A stretch of 5,564 bases of DNA from Clostridium sp. (GCA_003539755.1 DPOH01000107.1:1-5564); one strand, 5' to 3'; counted from the stretch's first letter, positions 1 through 5,383 are shown. Made by a program: numbers and translations. Notes: a model not told the origin generated them from the letters alone.

Positions 1-759
1 GTTCAACAGATAAGTTATTTTAAAGAAGAATTAACTAGAATTTCCATTCGTGTAGTAATGATAATTTTGCAAGAAATACTTCCAATTATAATTTGTATAA
101 TATTATGGAAGGCTTTAGATAAAAAGAGTTTACAGGAACTTGGAATGACAAATTTAAAAAAGGATTGGAAGTGGCTTGTAGAAGGATTAATAATAGGTTC
201 AGTTTTATTAACTGTCGTTGCTATAATTTTATTATTAACTAATTCAGCAGTAATTAAGGGGAGCATATTTGAACCTAACTTTTCCATATCTATTATTGGT
301 GGTTTTATAATATATATTTTTGTTGGGTTTAGTGAAGAAATATTATGCAGAGGTTATTGCTTATCTGTATTAAAACAATGTAAAAAAAGGTGGGTTCCTT
401 ATGTAGGTTCAGCTATAATATTTGCATTGTTACATTCTTTAAATTCAGGAATATGTTTTACTGCATATATTAATTTATTTTTGTTTGGACTATTTTTAGC
501 ATATGTAGTATATAAGACAAAAAATTTGTGGTTTGGTATAGGTGTTCATATAACATGGAATTTCTTTGAGGGAAGTGTTTTTGGATTTCTCGTAAGTGGC
601 GGAAATATAAGTGAATCAATATATTATTTACAGAGTAGAAATTACGAAATAATTAACGGTGGAACATTTGGTCCAGAGGGTGGACTTGCAGTAACTTTTG
701 TACTTGTGTTATCAATATTTCTAACATATAAATTTTGCCATAAGGTAGAAAGAATATAA
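1..759 (+). CDS. CPBP-family intramembrane metalloprotease (CAAX protease/Abi type), 5'-truncated by window edge
   Basis: A polytopic membrane protein of the CPBP (CAAX protease and bacteriocin-processing, Abi) family. The frame is open from base 1, giving 252 visible residues, so the true start lies upstream. The in-frame ATG at 58 has no Shine-Dalgarno site and the 19 codons before it read as protein, so it is not a convincing start. Numbering from base 1, the family motifs are intact: Glu112-Glu113 with Arg117 (EExxxR), Phe141 with His145 (FxxxH), and His183 with Asn187 (HxxxN). These polar residues sit in hydrophobic segments and form the intramembrane active site in characterised homologues. 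Further hydrophobic stretches lie at about 20-36, 60-80, 97-110 and 228-243. Eukaryotic relatives cleave prenylated proteins; many bacterial members act in bacteriocin immunity or processing, or have no known substrate. No bacteriocin or peptide gene lies downstream, so the substrate cannot be inferred. A terminator follows 21 bases after the stop. Family assignment is firm; the specific role is unknown. Confidence 0.9.
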   Translation, partial: VQQISYFKEELTRISIRVVMIILQEILPIIICIILWKALDKKSLQELGMTNLKKDWKWLVEGLIIGSVLLTVVAIILLLTNSAVIKGSIFEPNFSISIIGGFIIYIFVGFSEEILCRGYCLSVLKQCKKRWVPYVGSAIIFALLHSLNSGICFTAYINLFLFGLFLAYVVYKTKNLWFGIGVHITWNFFEGSVFGFLVSGGNISESIYYLQSRNYEIINGGTFGPEGGLAVTFVLVLSIFLTYKFCHKVERI

Positions 760-780
760 AGATTTATTAAAGGTAATTTT

Positions 781-820
781 AAAGGATAGGTATCATTTCA
801 AAACCTATCCTTTTAATTAT
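781..820 (+). terminator. Intrinsic terminator after the CPBP protease gene
   Basis: An 11-bp perfect stem pairs 781-791 with 803-813 around an 11-base loop. It is followed by a T-rich tail (TTTTAATTATTTT from 811). It lies 21 bases after the protease stop codon. On the minus strand the stem is followed by AAAATTACC and lacks a U tract, so it works best in the + direction. Confidence 0.8.
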
Positions 821-942
821 TTTATATATTCATCTCTATAAAAATAGTTATTTTTTATAATATCACTTCCTATAGGGTAAGCATCTAAAAGATTTTTCAA
901 AAAACAAATAATGGAATTTGTGGAATTGAACAAATTGTTAGA
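817..942 (-). pseudogene. Possible decayed C-terminal remnant of a minus-strand gene
   Basis: On the minus strand a frame is open from 942 down to a TAA at 819-817. The last 26 or so codons before the stop (about 897-820) read as plausible protein, with Asp-Ala-Tyr-Pro-Ile-Gly-Ser-Asp, then alternating aromatic and charged residues ending in Arg-Asp-Glu-Tyr-Ile-Lys. Codon choice there suits an AT-rich clostridium. Upstream (898-942) the reading becomes low-complexity Asn/Ser/Phe, there is no ATG, and no Shine-Dalgarno site precedes the TTG codon at 900-898. The stop lies next to the hairpin at 781-813, as expected for a gene that once converged on the protease gene. I do not recognise the family. 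It may instead be a chance open frame, because 42 codons is short. Confidence 0.25.
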
Positions 943-976
943 TTAATATTATGGGAAATTTTGCTTTTATATAACA

Positions 977-1005
977 TTGTAAATTAAAATTTACTAATGT
1001 ATAAT
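977..1005 (+). promoter_or_regulatory. Sigma-A-type promoter for the small membrane protein gene
   Basis: A -35 element TTGTAA (977-982) is followed by a 17-base spacer and a perfect -10 TATAAT (1000-1005). Transcription should begin near 1012. That leaves almost no leader before the ATG at 1017 but about 26 bases before the ATG at 1038, which supports the later start. Confidence 0.6.
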
Positions 1006-1024
1006 AAAATAAATTAATGGACAT

Positions 1025-1030
1025 AGAGGT
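1025..1030 (+). promoter_or_regulatory. Ribosome binding site that sets the start of the small membrane protein
   Basis: AGAGGT at 1025-1030 lies eight bases before the ATG at 1038. Nothing resembling a Shine-Dalgarno site precedes the in-frame ATG at 1017, where the upstream bases are only A and T. The start at 1038 is therefore preferred. Confidence 0.6.
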
Positions 1031-1037
1031 TAAGAAG

Positions 1038-1328
1038 ATGAATAGAGATTTTAAAAGACTTATATATATAATAATTGGTGTCGGTATTTTTGTTGTGGTT
1101 GCAAAATTATTTATAAAGCTTCTTCCATGGCTTATAGTAATTGGTGGAATAGCTTATGTGGTTTCAAAGATAAAAAGTTCAAGGGAACAAAAGAAACTAA
1201 AAAATAATACTTATGATAAATCATCATATAAAAATAATATAAATGTAAATATATATGAAACTAATCCAGAAGACTATACTAATGGTGAAGTTATTGATGT
1301 AGATTATGAAGATGTAGATAACAAATAG
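1038..1328 (+). CDS. Small membrane protein with two predicted helices and an acidic C-terminal tail
   Basis: A 96-residue protein if started at the ATG at 1038, which has a well-placed AGAGGT and fits the promoter at 977-1005. An in-frame ATG at 1017 would add seven residues (103 in all) but has no ribosome binding site. After a basic N-terminus (Asn-Arg-Asp-Phe-Lys-Arg), two hydrophobic segments lie at about 8-23 and 28-44, separated by a short Lys-containing turn. A strongly basic stretch follows (about 45-56), then an Asn/Lys-rich linker, and the last 20 residues are acidic with several Asp, Glu and Tyr. The charge pattern suggests a helical hairpin with a cytoplasmic tail, though topology is inferred only. 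It has its own promoter and a downstream terminator, so it appears monocistronic. I do not recognise a named family and assign no function. Confidence 0.75.
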   Translation: MNRDFKRLIYIIIGVGIFVVVAKLFIKLLPWLIVIGGIAYVVSKIKSSREQKKLKNNTYDKSSYKNNINVNIYETNPEDYTNGEVIDVDYEDVDNK

Positions 1329-1367
1329 GTTACTTATTAAAAATAAGAATAGTTTATATGATATTGT

Positions 1368-1405
1368 GGCAGGATTAATTTTTTATGATTAATTCTGCCT
1401 TTAAT
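1368..1405 (+). terminator. Intrinsic terminator after the small membrane protein gene
   Basis: A 12-bp stem pairs 1368-1379 with 1388-1399, with one G-U pair and an 8-base T-rich loop. It is followed by a modest T-rich tail (TTTAATATT from 1400). It lies about 40 bases after the stop codon. The tail overlaps the predicted -35 element of the next gene. Confidence 0.7.
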
Positions 1406-1429
1406 ATTAGATAATAATCAAGATATAAT
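1401..1429 (+). promoter_or_regulatory. Candidate promoter of the LysR-family regulator gene
   Basis: TTAATA (1401-1406), a 17-base spacer and a perfect TATAAT (1424-1429) would start transcription near 1436, leaving a leader of about 50 bases. A second TATAAT at 1450-1455 has no matching -35. The two form a 7-bp inverted repeat (AATTATA at 1427-1433, TATAATT at 1450-1456) that could be an autoregulatory site, though AT-richness makes this weak. Confidence 0.4.
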
Positions 1430-1485
1430 TATACTTTAAAGGGTTAAACTATAATTGATTGAACTTAAAATAGGAGATATAGTAT

Positions 1486-2364
1486 ATGAATTTTAGAAAA
1501 TTAAAGATATTTTATGAAACTGCAACAGAGTTAAATATGACTAAGGTAGCTAAAAAGTTATATATAAGCCAGCCATCTATAAGTCAGGCTATTCATGAAA
1601 TTGAAGAAGAGCTTGATGTAATATTATTTGACAGAATAGGAAAAAAGTTATTTCTTACAGAGGAGGGGAATGTATATCTTTCATATGCTAGAAGAATATT
1701 AAATCTTTATGAGGAAGGTTTAAAAACTGTAAGTGATATGAGTAAGAATGGAAAGGGAAAAATTAAGATTGGAGCAAGTACTACAATTGGTATATATATA
1801 TTGCCAGATATAATAAAAGAGTTTTTACAAAACCATGAGGGAATTGAAGTTTCATTAAGTGTTAATAATTCAGAAGAGATTGAAAAGATGGTACTAGAAA
1901 ATCAAGTAGATTTTGCATTTATAGAGGGAAGATCTTTTTCAGATGAAATAATTAAAGAAGAGATGTGGGAAGATGAGCTTATATTTATTAGCAGTGCATA
2001 TCATAAGTGGAATAAAAAGAAAGAGTTACAAAAACAAGATATTGCTCATGAAAAACTTATAATGAGAGAAGTAGGAAGTGGAACAAGAGAAGTAGTAGAA
2101 GGCTTTTTAGAAAATAATAATATAGATTATTCTATATTTATGGAGCTTGGAAATACAGAAGCAATTAAGAAAAGTGTTGAAGCAAATCTGGGAGTAAGTT
2201 GTTTGTCAAAGAGAAGTGTTATTGAAAAGATAGAAAGTGGAAATCTAAAAGGTTTTAGAATTAAAGGAAAAAGAATAACTAGAATGTTAAGTCTTATATA
2301 TCATAAGGATAAGTTCTTGAGCAATAATATAAAAAAGTTTATTGAATATTCAAAGGAATATTAA
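1486..2364 (+). CDS. LysR-family transcriptional regulator, CysL/YeiE-like
   Basis: A 292-residue LysR-type regulator of normal length and domain order. The winged helix-turn-helix occupies about residues 3-62, with the recognition region around Ser29-Gln-Pro-Ser-Ile-Ser-Gln and the conserved Phe48-Asp-Arg followed by Leu57-Thr-Glu-Glu-Gly. A linker helix runs from about 63 to 88. The periplasmic-binding-protein-like effector domain runs from about 91 to 288. In it Ser98-Thr99-Thr100, the Arg194-Glu-Val-Gly-Ser-Gly-Thr-Arg201 loop, Gly222-Asn-Thr-Glu and Gly236-Val-Ser line the expected ligand cleft. These signatures match the CysL/CbbR/YeiE branch, several members of which control sulfur assimilation or sulfite responses. 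The ATG follows AGGAGAT (1472-1478) at good spacing. The next gene is a YeiH-type exporter, the same pairing as yeiE-yeiH in enterobacteria. No clear terminator separates the two, so some read-through is possible. The family is certain; the effector (perhaps sulfite or another small anion) is inferred. Confidence 0.93.
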   Translation: MNFRKLKIFYETATELNMTKVAKKLYISQPSISQAIHEIEEELDVILFDRIGKKLFLTEEGNVYLSYARRILNLYEEGLKTVSDMSKNGKGKIKIGASTTIGIYILPDIIKEFLQNHEGIEVSLSVNNSEEIEKMVLENQVDFAFIEGRSFSDEIIKEEMWEDELIFISSAYHKWNKKKELQKQDIAHEKLIMREVGSGTREVVEGFLENNNIDYSIFMELGNTEAIKKSVEANLGVSCLSKRSVIEKIESGNLKGFRIKGKRITRMLSLIYHKDKFLSNNIKKFIEYSKEY

Positions 2365-2426
2365 ATGCATTAAAAATATTATAGGAAAGTTATGAGGATA
2401 TGCATAAGAAAATATATAAAATTTAC

Positions 2427-2456
2427 TTGACAAATTAATAATGTTACCGTTTTTAT
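2427..2456 (+). promoter_or_regulatory. Candidate promoter in the gap upstream of the YeiH-family gene
   Basis: A perfect -35 hexamer TTGACA (2427-2432) is followed after 18 bases by a weak -10, TTTTAT (2451-2456). A perfect TATAAT at 2461-2466 is too far away (28 bases). A second, weaker candidate is TTGTAC (2554-2559) with TAAACT (2577-2582) at 17 bases, nearer the gene. Sub-optimal promoters of this kind are usual where an activator is needed, but which one is used cannot be decided here. Confidence 0.35.
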
Positions 2457-2521
2457 TATATATAATTTAATGAAATATATATAACTATTTACCTATTGAT
2501 TATATATTTGAAAATGTATTT

Positions 2522-2540
2522 CACTTATATGTGAGAAGTG
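2522..2540 (+). promoter_or_regulatory. LysR-box-like dyad, distal site upstream of the YeiH-family gene
   Basis: CACTT (2522-2526) and AAGTG (2536-2540) form an interrupted dyad with a central 9-base spacer. It fits the T-N11-A rule of LysR-type sites (T2525, A2537). Its left half contains ACTTATAT, repeated exactly at 2580-2587. Its centre lies about 58 bases before the start point predicted for the 2554-2582 promoter, near the usual position of a LysR recognition site. Confidence 0.35.
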
Positions 2541-2580
2541 TTTATAATTAATCTTGTACAGAAGATAAAACGTATTTAAA

Positions 2581-2597
2581 CTTATATAAATTATAAG
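2581..2597 (+). promoter_or_regulatory. LysR-box-like dyad, proximal site upstream of the YeiH-family gene
   Basis: CTTATA (2581-2586) and TATAAG (2592-2597) are perfect inverted arms around a 5-base centre and also satisfy T-N11-A (T2583, A2595). Allowing one bulged base, pairing extends outward through AAAC and GTTT. The site shares ACTTATAT with the dyad 57 bases upstream. It could be the activation or repression site of the upstream LysR regulator, or a leader hairpin if transcription begins farther upstream. Confidence 0.35.
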
Positions 2598-2630
2598 GTT
2601 TTAGACACAAAGTAAATTAGAGGTGGTCTT

Positions 2631-3641
2631 ATGAAAAACAAGATTAAAGATATTATACCAGGTCTTATTATTGCAATTATCGTGGGTATTATTGGAAAGA
2701 TTCTAGGAGCTTTTATTCCAAGCTTTGGAGCAGCCAGTTTTGCTATTATTGTAGGTATAATTTTAGGAAATACAGTTTTTAATAAACCTAAATATAATAA
2801 AGGATTTAATTTTTCAGAAAAAGATTTATTATCATATTCTATAGTTCTTATGGGAGCGACTATAAACTTTATGGAAATTTCCTCTTTAGGGTTTAATGGA
2901 ATATTATTTATAGCACTTCAAATGACTTTTACTATATTGGTTGCATATTTTATAGGTAAGAAATTAGGCTTTTCACAAAAGTATTCATTACTTATGTGTT
3001 CAGGAAATGCGGTATGTGGTTCATCAGCTATAGCAGCAACAGCACCAAGTATTATGGCAAGTGATAAAGATAAAGCTATTTCAGTTACAGTAGTAAATTT
3101 AACAGGAACAATCTTAATGTTTGTACTTCCAGTTTTAACATCAATCTTATATGGACATGCGACTCAACAAACATCAGCAATGATGGGGGGAATATTACAA
3201 TCTGTAGGTCAGGTTATTGCTTCTGCAAAGTTTGTTAATGAGGATGTAGTTACACTTGCAACAGTATACAAAATAATAAGAATAATGTTCTTAGTAGTTG
3301 TAGTTATGGTATTTTCAAGAATTAATGTACAACATGAAGATTATGTTTCAAAAGAAGAAATTATACAAAGAGAAAAGAAATCTAAAGTAAGTATTCCTTG
3401 GTATATAATCGGATTCTTTATATTCTGTGTATTAAATAGCTTTGGTTTTATTCCTACATTAGTTCAACATACATTTAAAGCTGTAAGTAGCAACTTCGAA
3501 ATAATTGCACTTGCTGCAATAGGATTAAAAGTTAAATTTACAGACTTAGTTAAAGAAGGACCAAAATCAATGGCATACGGAATTTTAGTTGGAACATGTC
3601 AGGTGATAATGGCCATAGTATTGATTAAAGTATTTGTTTAA
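2631..3641 (+). CDS. YeiH/UPF0324-family putative sulfate exporter
   Basis: A 336-residue integral membrane protein of the YeiH (UPF0324, putative sulfate exporter) family, close to the usual length of 330-350. About ten hydrophobic segments are visible, at roughly 7-28, 33-49, 66-80, 88-108, 118-140, 148-174, 206-228, 256-273, 288-300 and 313-334. The family signature Gly125-Asn-Ala-Val-Cys-Gly-Ser-Ser-Ala-Ile-Ala lies between helices and is intact. A charged, probably cytoplasmic loop runs from about 232 to 253. The ATG follows AGAGGTGG (2619-2626), a strong Shine-Dalgarno site. The adjacent LysR regulator matches the conserved yeiE-yeiH arrangement, where the regulator is linked to sulfite stress. 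Export of sulfate, sulfite or a related organosulfur anion is therefore the best guess, but transport has been little tested in the family. A strong terminator follows 21 bases after the stop. Family assignment is firm; substrate is inferred. Confidence 0.92.
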   Translation: MKNKIKDIIPGLIIAIIVGIIGKILGAFIPSFGAASFAIIVGIILGNTVFNKPKYNKGFNFSEKDLLSYSIVLMGATINFMEISSLGFNGILFIALQMTFTILVAYFIGKKLGFSQKYSLLMCSGNAVCGSSAIAATAPSIMASDKDKAISVTVVNLTGTILMFVLPVLTSILYGHATQQTSAMMGGILQSVGQVIASAKFVNEDVVTLATVYKIIRIMFLVVVVMVFSRINVQHEDYVSKEEIIQREKKSKVSIPWYIIGFFIFCVLNSFGFIPTLVQHTFKAVSSNFEIIALAAIGLKVKFTDLVKEGPKSMAYGILVGTCQVIMAIVLIKVFV

Positions 3642-3661
3642 TATAAATTACATATATAAAT

Positions 3662-3712
3662 AAAGTGAGATATATAAGAATTCTTTCTTAATTATATCTC
3701 ACTTTTTATTTG
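3662..3712 (+). terminator. Strong intrinsic terminator after the YeiH-family gene
   Basis: A 13-bp stem pairs 3662-3674 with 3693-3705. It continues, after a 2-base bulge, into a further 6 bp (3675-3680 with 3685-3690) closed by a TTCT tetraloop. The 3' arm runs into a T-rich tail (TTTTTATTTG from 3703). It lies 21 bases after the stop codon. Confidence 0.88.
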
Positions 3713-3766
3713 TTATTATATTAATAATTATTTAGATATTGAGTAGATAATTCGATGTTACAAAAA

Positions 3767-3795
3767 TTGATAAAAAGTGGTATTTAATATATAAT
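3767..3795 (+). promoter_or_regulatory. Sigma-A-type promoter of the isocitrate dehydrogenase gene
   Basis: TTGATA (3767-3772, five of six consensus bases), a 17-base spacer and a perfect TATAAT (3790-3795) make this the best promoter in the window. Transcription should start near 3802, giving a leader of about 50 bases. No convincing operator or riboswitch is visible around it. Confidence 0.72.
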
Positions 3796-3836
3796 TTATA
3801 GTGACAACTAATAAGACAAATTAAGATAAGCAATAC

Positions 3837-3843
3837 AGGGGGG
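3837..3843 (+). promoter_or_regulatory. G-rich ribosome binding site selecting a GTG start for icd
   Basis: AGGGGGG at 3837-3843 lies eight bases before the GTG at 3852. No other in-frame start lies between the site and the GTG. The first ATG (3867) falls 23 bases downstream and is too far away, so the GTG is the start. The run of six G is unusual in such AT-rich DNA. Confidence 0.65.
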
Positions 3844-3851
3844 CAATATTT

Positions 3852-5060
3852 GTGAAGAAGATAGAAATGAAGACTCCATTAGTTGAACTTGATGGAGATG
3901 AAATGACAAGAATAGTATGGGCTGAAATTAAAAAAGAATTAATAGAACCATTTGTTGATTTAAGATCTGAATATTATGATTTAGGATTAAAAAATAGAAA
4001 TGAAACAAATGATGAAGTAACAGTGGAATCTGCAAAAGCTATTAAGAAGTATGGGGTTGGGGTAAAGTGCGCAACTATTACACCAAATGCAGCAAGAGTT
4101 AAAGAATATGATTTAAAAGAAATGTGGAAAAGTCCTAATGGAACTATAAGAGCTATACTTGATGGTACTGTGTTCAGAGCACCAATTATAGTTGATCCAG
4201 TTAAACCTTACGTAAGGACTTGGGAAAAGCCTATAACAATAGCAAGACATGCTTATGGAGATATTTATAAAGCATCTGAGATGAAAATAAAGGGAAAAGG
4301 AAAATGTGAGCTTGTATTTACTTCAGAATCTGGTGAAGTTCAGAAAGAATTAGTTCATGACTTTAAAGAAGATGGAGTTGTTATGGGAATGCATAACTTA
4401 AACAAGTCTATTGAGAGTTTTGCAAGAAGCTGTTTTAATTATGCATTAGATTTAAAACAAGATTTATGGTTTGGGGCAAAAGATACAATTTCTAAGAAAT
4501 ACGACCATACATTCAAAGATATTTTTGCTGATATATATGAAAATGAATATAAGGAGAAATTTGAAGAAGCAGGAATTAAATATATTTATATGCTTATAGA
4601 TTCAGCAGTTGCTAATGTTATAAAATCAAAAGGTGGAATGATATGGGCATGTAAAAATTATGATGGTGATGTGATGAGTGATATGATTGCAGCAGCATTT
4701 GGATCAATTGCTATGATGACTTCAGTTTTAGTATCACCAGATGGAAATTATGAATTTGAAGCTGCCCATGGAACAGTTCAAGATCAATATTATGATCACT
4801 TAGAAGGAAAAGAAACTTCAACTAATTCAGTTGCTACAATTTTTGCATGGACTGGTGCACTTAGAAAAAGAGGAGAACTTGACAGACTTGATGAGTTAGT
4901 TGATTTTGCAAATAAATTAGAAAGAGCATCATTGAAAACTATTGAAGATGGTGTAATGACTGGAGATTTAGCTGTATTAGCTGTTCATGATAATGTTAAG
5001 AAAGTAAATACATTTGAGTTTATAAAAGCTATAAGAAAAACTTTAGAAGAATTATTATAA
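3852..5060 (+). CDS. icd: Isocitrate dehydrogenase, dimeric eukaryote-like type II, predicted NAD-preferring
   Basis: A 402-residue cytosolic enzyme oxidising isocitrate to 2-oxoglutarate and CO2, collinear with human IDH1 and full length. Substrate residues are conserved at the same numbers as in IDH1: Ser94-Pro-Asn96-Gly-Thr-Ile-Arg100, Arg109, Arg132 and Tyr139. Catalytic Lys210 and metal ligands Asp250, Asp273 and Asp277 (Asn-Tyr-Asp-Gly-Asp-Val-Met-Ser-Asp) are present. The cofactor loop His306-Gly-Thr-Val is present, but the next residues are Gln310-Asp311-Gln312, where IDH1 has Thr313-Arg314-His315. Arg314 and His315 bind the NADP 2'-phosphate, and an Asp there is typical of NAD-binding sites, so NAD use is predicted. 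Translation starts at GTG (3852) behind AGGGGGG. Its own promoter and flanking terminators make it a single-gene unit. The likely role is 2-oxoglutarate supply for glutamate. Family certain; cofactor choice inferred. Confidence 0.96.
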   Translation: MKKIEMKTPLVELDGDEMTRIVWAEIKKELIEPFVDLRSEYYDLGLKNRNETNDEVTVESAKAIKKYGVGVKCATITPNAARVKEYDLKEMWKSPNGTIRAILDGTVFRAPIIVDPVKPYVRTWEKPITIARHAYGDIYKASEMKIKGKGKCELVFTSESGEVQKELVHDFKEDGVVMGMHNLNKSIESFARSCFNYALDLKQDLWFGAKDTISKKYDHTFKDIFADIYENEYKEKFEEAGIKYIYMLIDSAVANVIKSKGGMIWACKNYDGDVMSDMIAAAFGSIAMMTSVLVSPDGNYEFEAAHGTVQDQYYDHLEGKETSTNSVATIFAWTGALRKRGELDRLDELVDFANKLERASLKTIEDGVMTGDLAVLAVHDNVKKVNTFEFIKAIRKTLEELL

Positions 5061-5108
5061 TTTAGACTAAATAAAAATAAAATATATTAATTAATAAATA
5101 TAGCAGTT

Positions 5109-5160
5109 AAGATGTTATAAGTTTTTTAAAGAAATTAATTACTTATAACATCTTCTTTTA
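5109..5160 (+). terminator. Intrinsic terminator after icd
   Basis: A perfect 14-bp stem pairs 5109-5122 with 5141-5154 around an 18-base AT-rich loop. It is followed by CTTTTA. It lies about 48 bases after the icd stop codon. The T tail is short but the stem is long. Confidence 0.78.
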
Positions 5161-5255
5161 AAATATGAATTGTTTCTTAATAAATATAATAATGAGCATT
5201 AATTAAGAGGTATATTTAAAAAAATCTTTTTATGTAAAAAAAGTAAAATTTTTGC

Positions 5256-5284
5256 TTGATTTTTTAAAAAGATTACAGTAAAAT
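5256..5284 (+). promoter_or_regulatory. Promoter of the tRNA-Gln gene
   Basis: TTGATT (5256-5261), a 17-base spacer and TAAAAT (5279-5284) place the transcription start near 5291, about 17 bases before the mature tRNA end. The spacer overlaps a 9-bp inverted repeat (5223-5231 with 5266-5274). The remaining bases from 5161 to 5255 are AT-rich with no gene I can support. Confidence 0.6.
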
Positions 5285-5307
5285 ATTTATTGTAGATGAG
5301 CAAATAT

Positions 5308-5383
5308 TACCGAGTAGTTCAATTGGCAGAACAGCAGACTCTGACTCTGCATGTTGTAAGTTCGAGTCTTACCTCGGTAGCCA
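5308..5383 (+). tRNA. tRNA-Gln, anticodon CUG
   Basis: A complete cloverleaf with the CCA end encoded. The acceptor stem pairs TACCGAG (5308-5314) with CTCGGTA (5373-5379), with discriminator G5380 and CCA at 5381-5383. The D stem pairs GTTC (5317-5320) with GAAC (5329-5332). The anticodon stem pairs GCAGA (5334-5338) with TCTGC (5346-5350) around the 7-base loop CTCTGAC, which puts the anticodon CTG at 5341-5343 after the usual T33. The T stem pairs GTAAG (5356-5360) with CTTAC (5368-5372) around TTCGAGT. All stems pair perfectly and the variable loop has five bases. The anticodon reads CAG (Gln), the rarer Gln codon in AT-rich genomes. It stands alone, with its own promoter and terminator, and no other tRNA is in the window. 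Confidence 0.97.

Noticed and set aside
58..60. ATG at 58 as the start of the protease gene
   Set aside because: The frame is open to base 1, no Shine-Dalgarno site precedes this ATG, and the upstream codons read as ordinary protein continuing into the first helix.
15..287. A 90-codon minus-strand open frame
   Set aside because: It lies opposite the CPBP protease gene, which carries all its family motifs. The minus-strand reading has no ribosome binding site or recognisable domain and is a shadow frame.
2345..2362. Hairpin AATATTC/GAATATT at the end of the LysR gene as a terminator
   Set aside because: The stem is only 7 bp and AT-rich, it overlaps the stop codon, and no T run follows it.
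2365..2630. Riboswitch or T-box leader upstream of the YeiH-family gene
   Set aside because: The gap is long enough, but I see no terminator or antiterminator pair, no T-box sequence and no recognisable aptamer core. Short dyads explain the visible structure better.
3727..3751. ATTAT/ATAAT inverted repeat upstream of the icd promoter as an operator
   Set aside because: Five-base AT-only arms 15 bases apart are expected by chance in DNA of this composition.
5308..5383. tRNA-Gln as an integration site for a mobile element
   Set aside because: No second copy of the tRNA 3' end and no integrase or phage gene is in the window.
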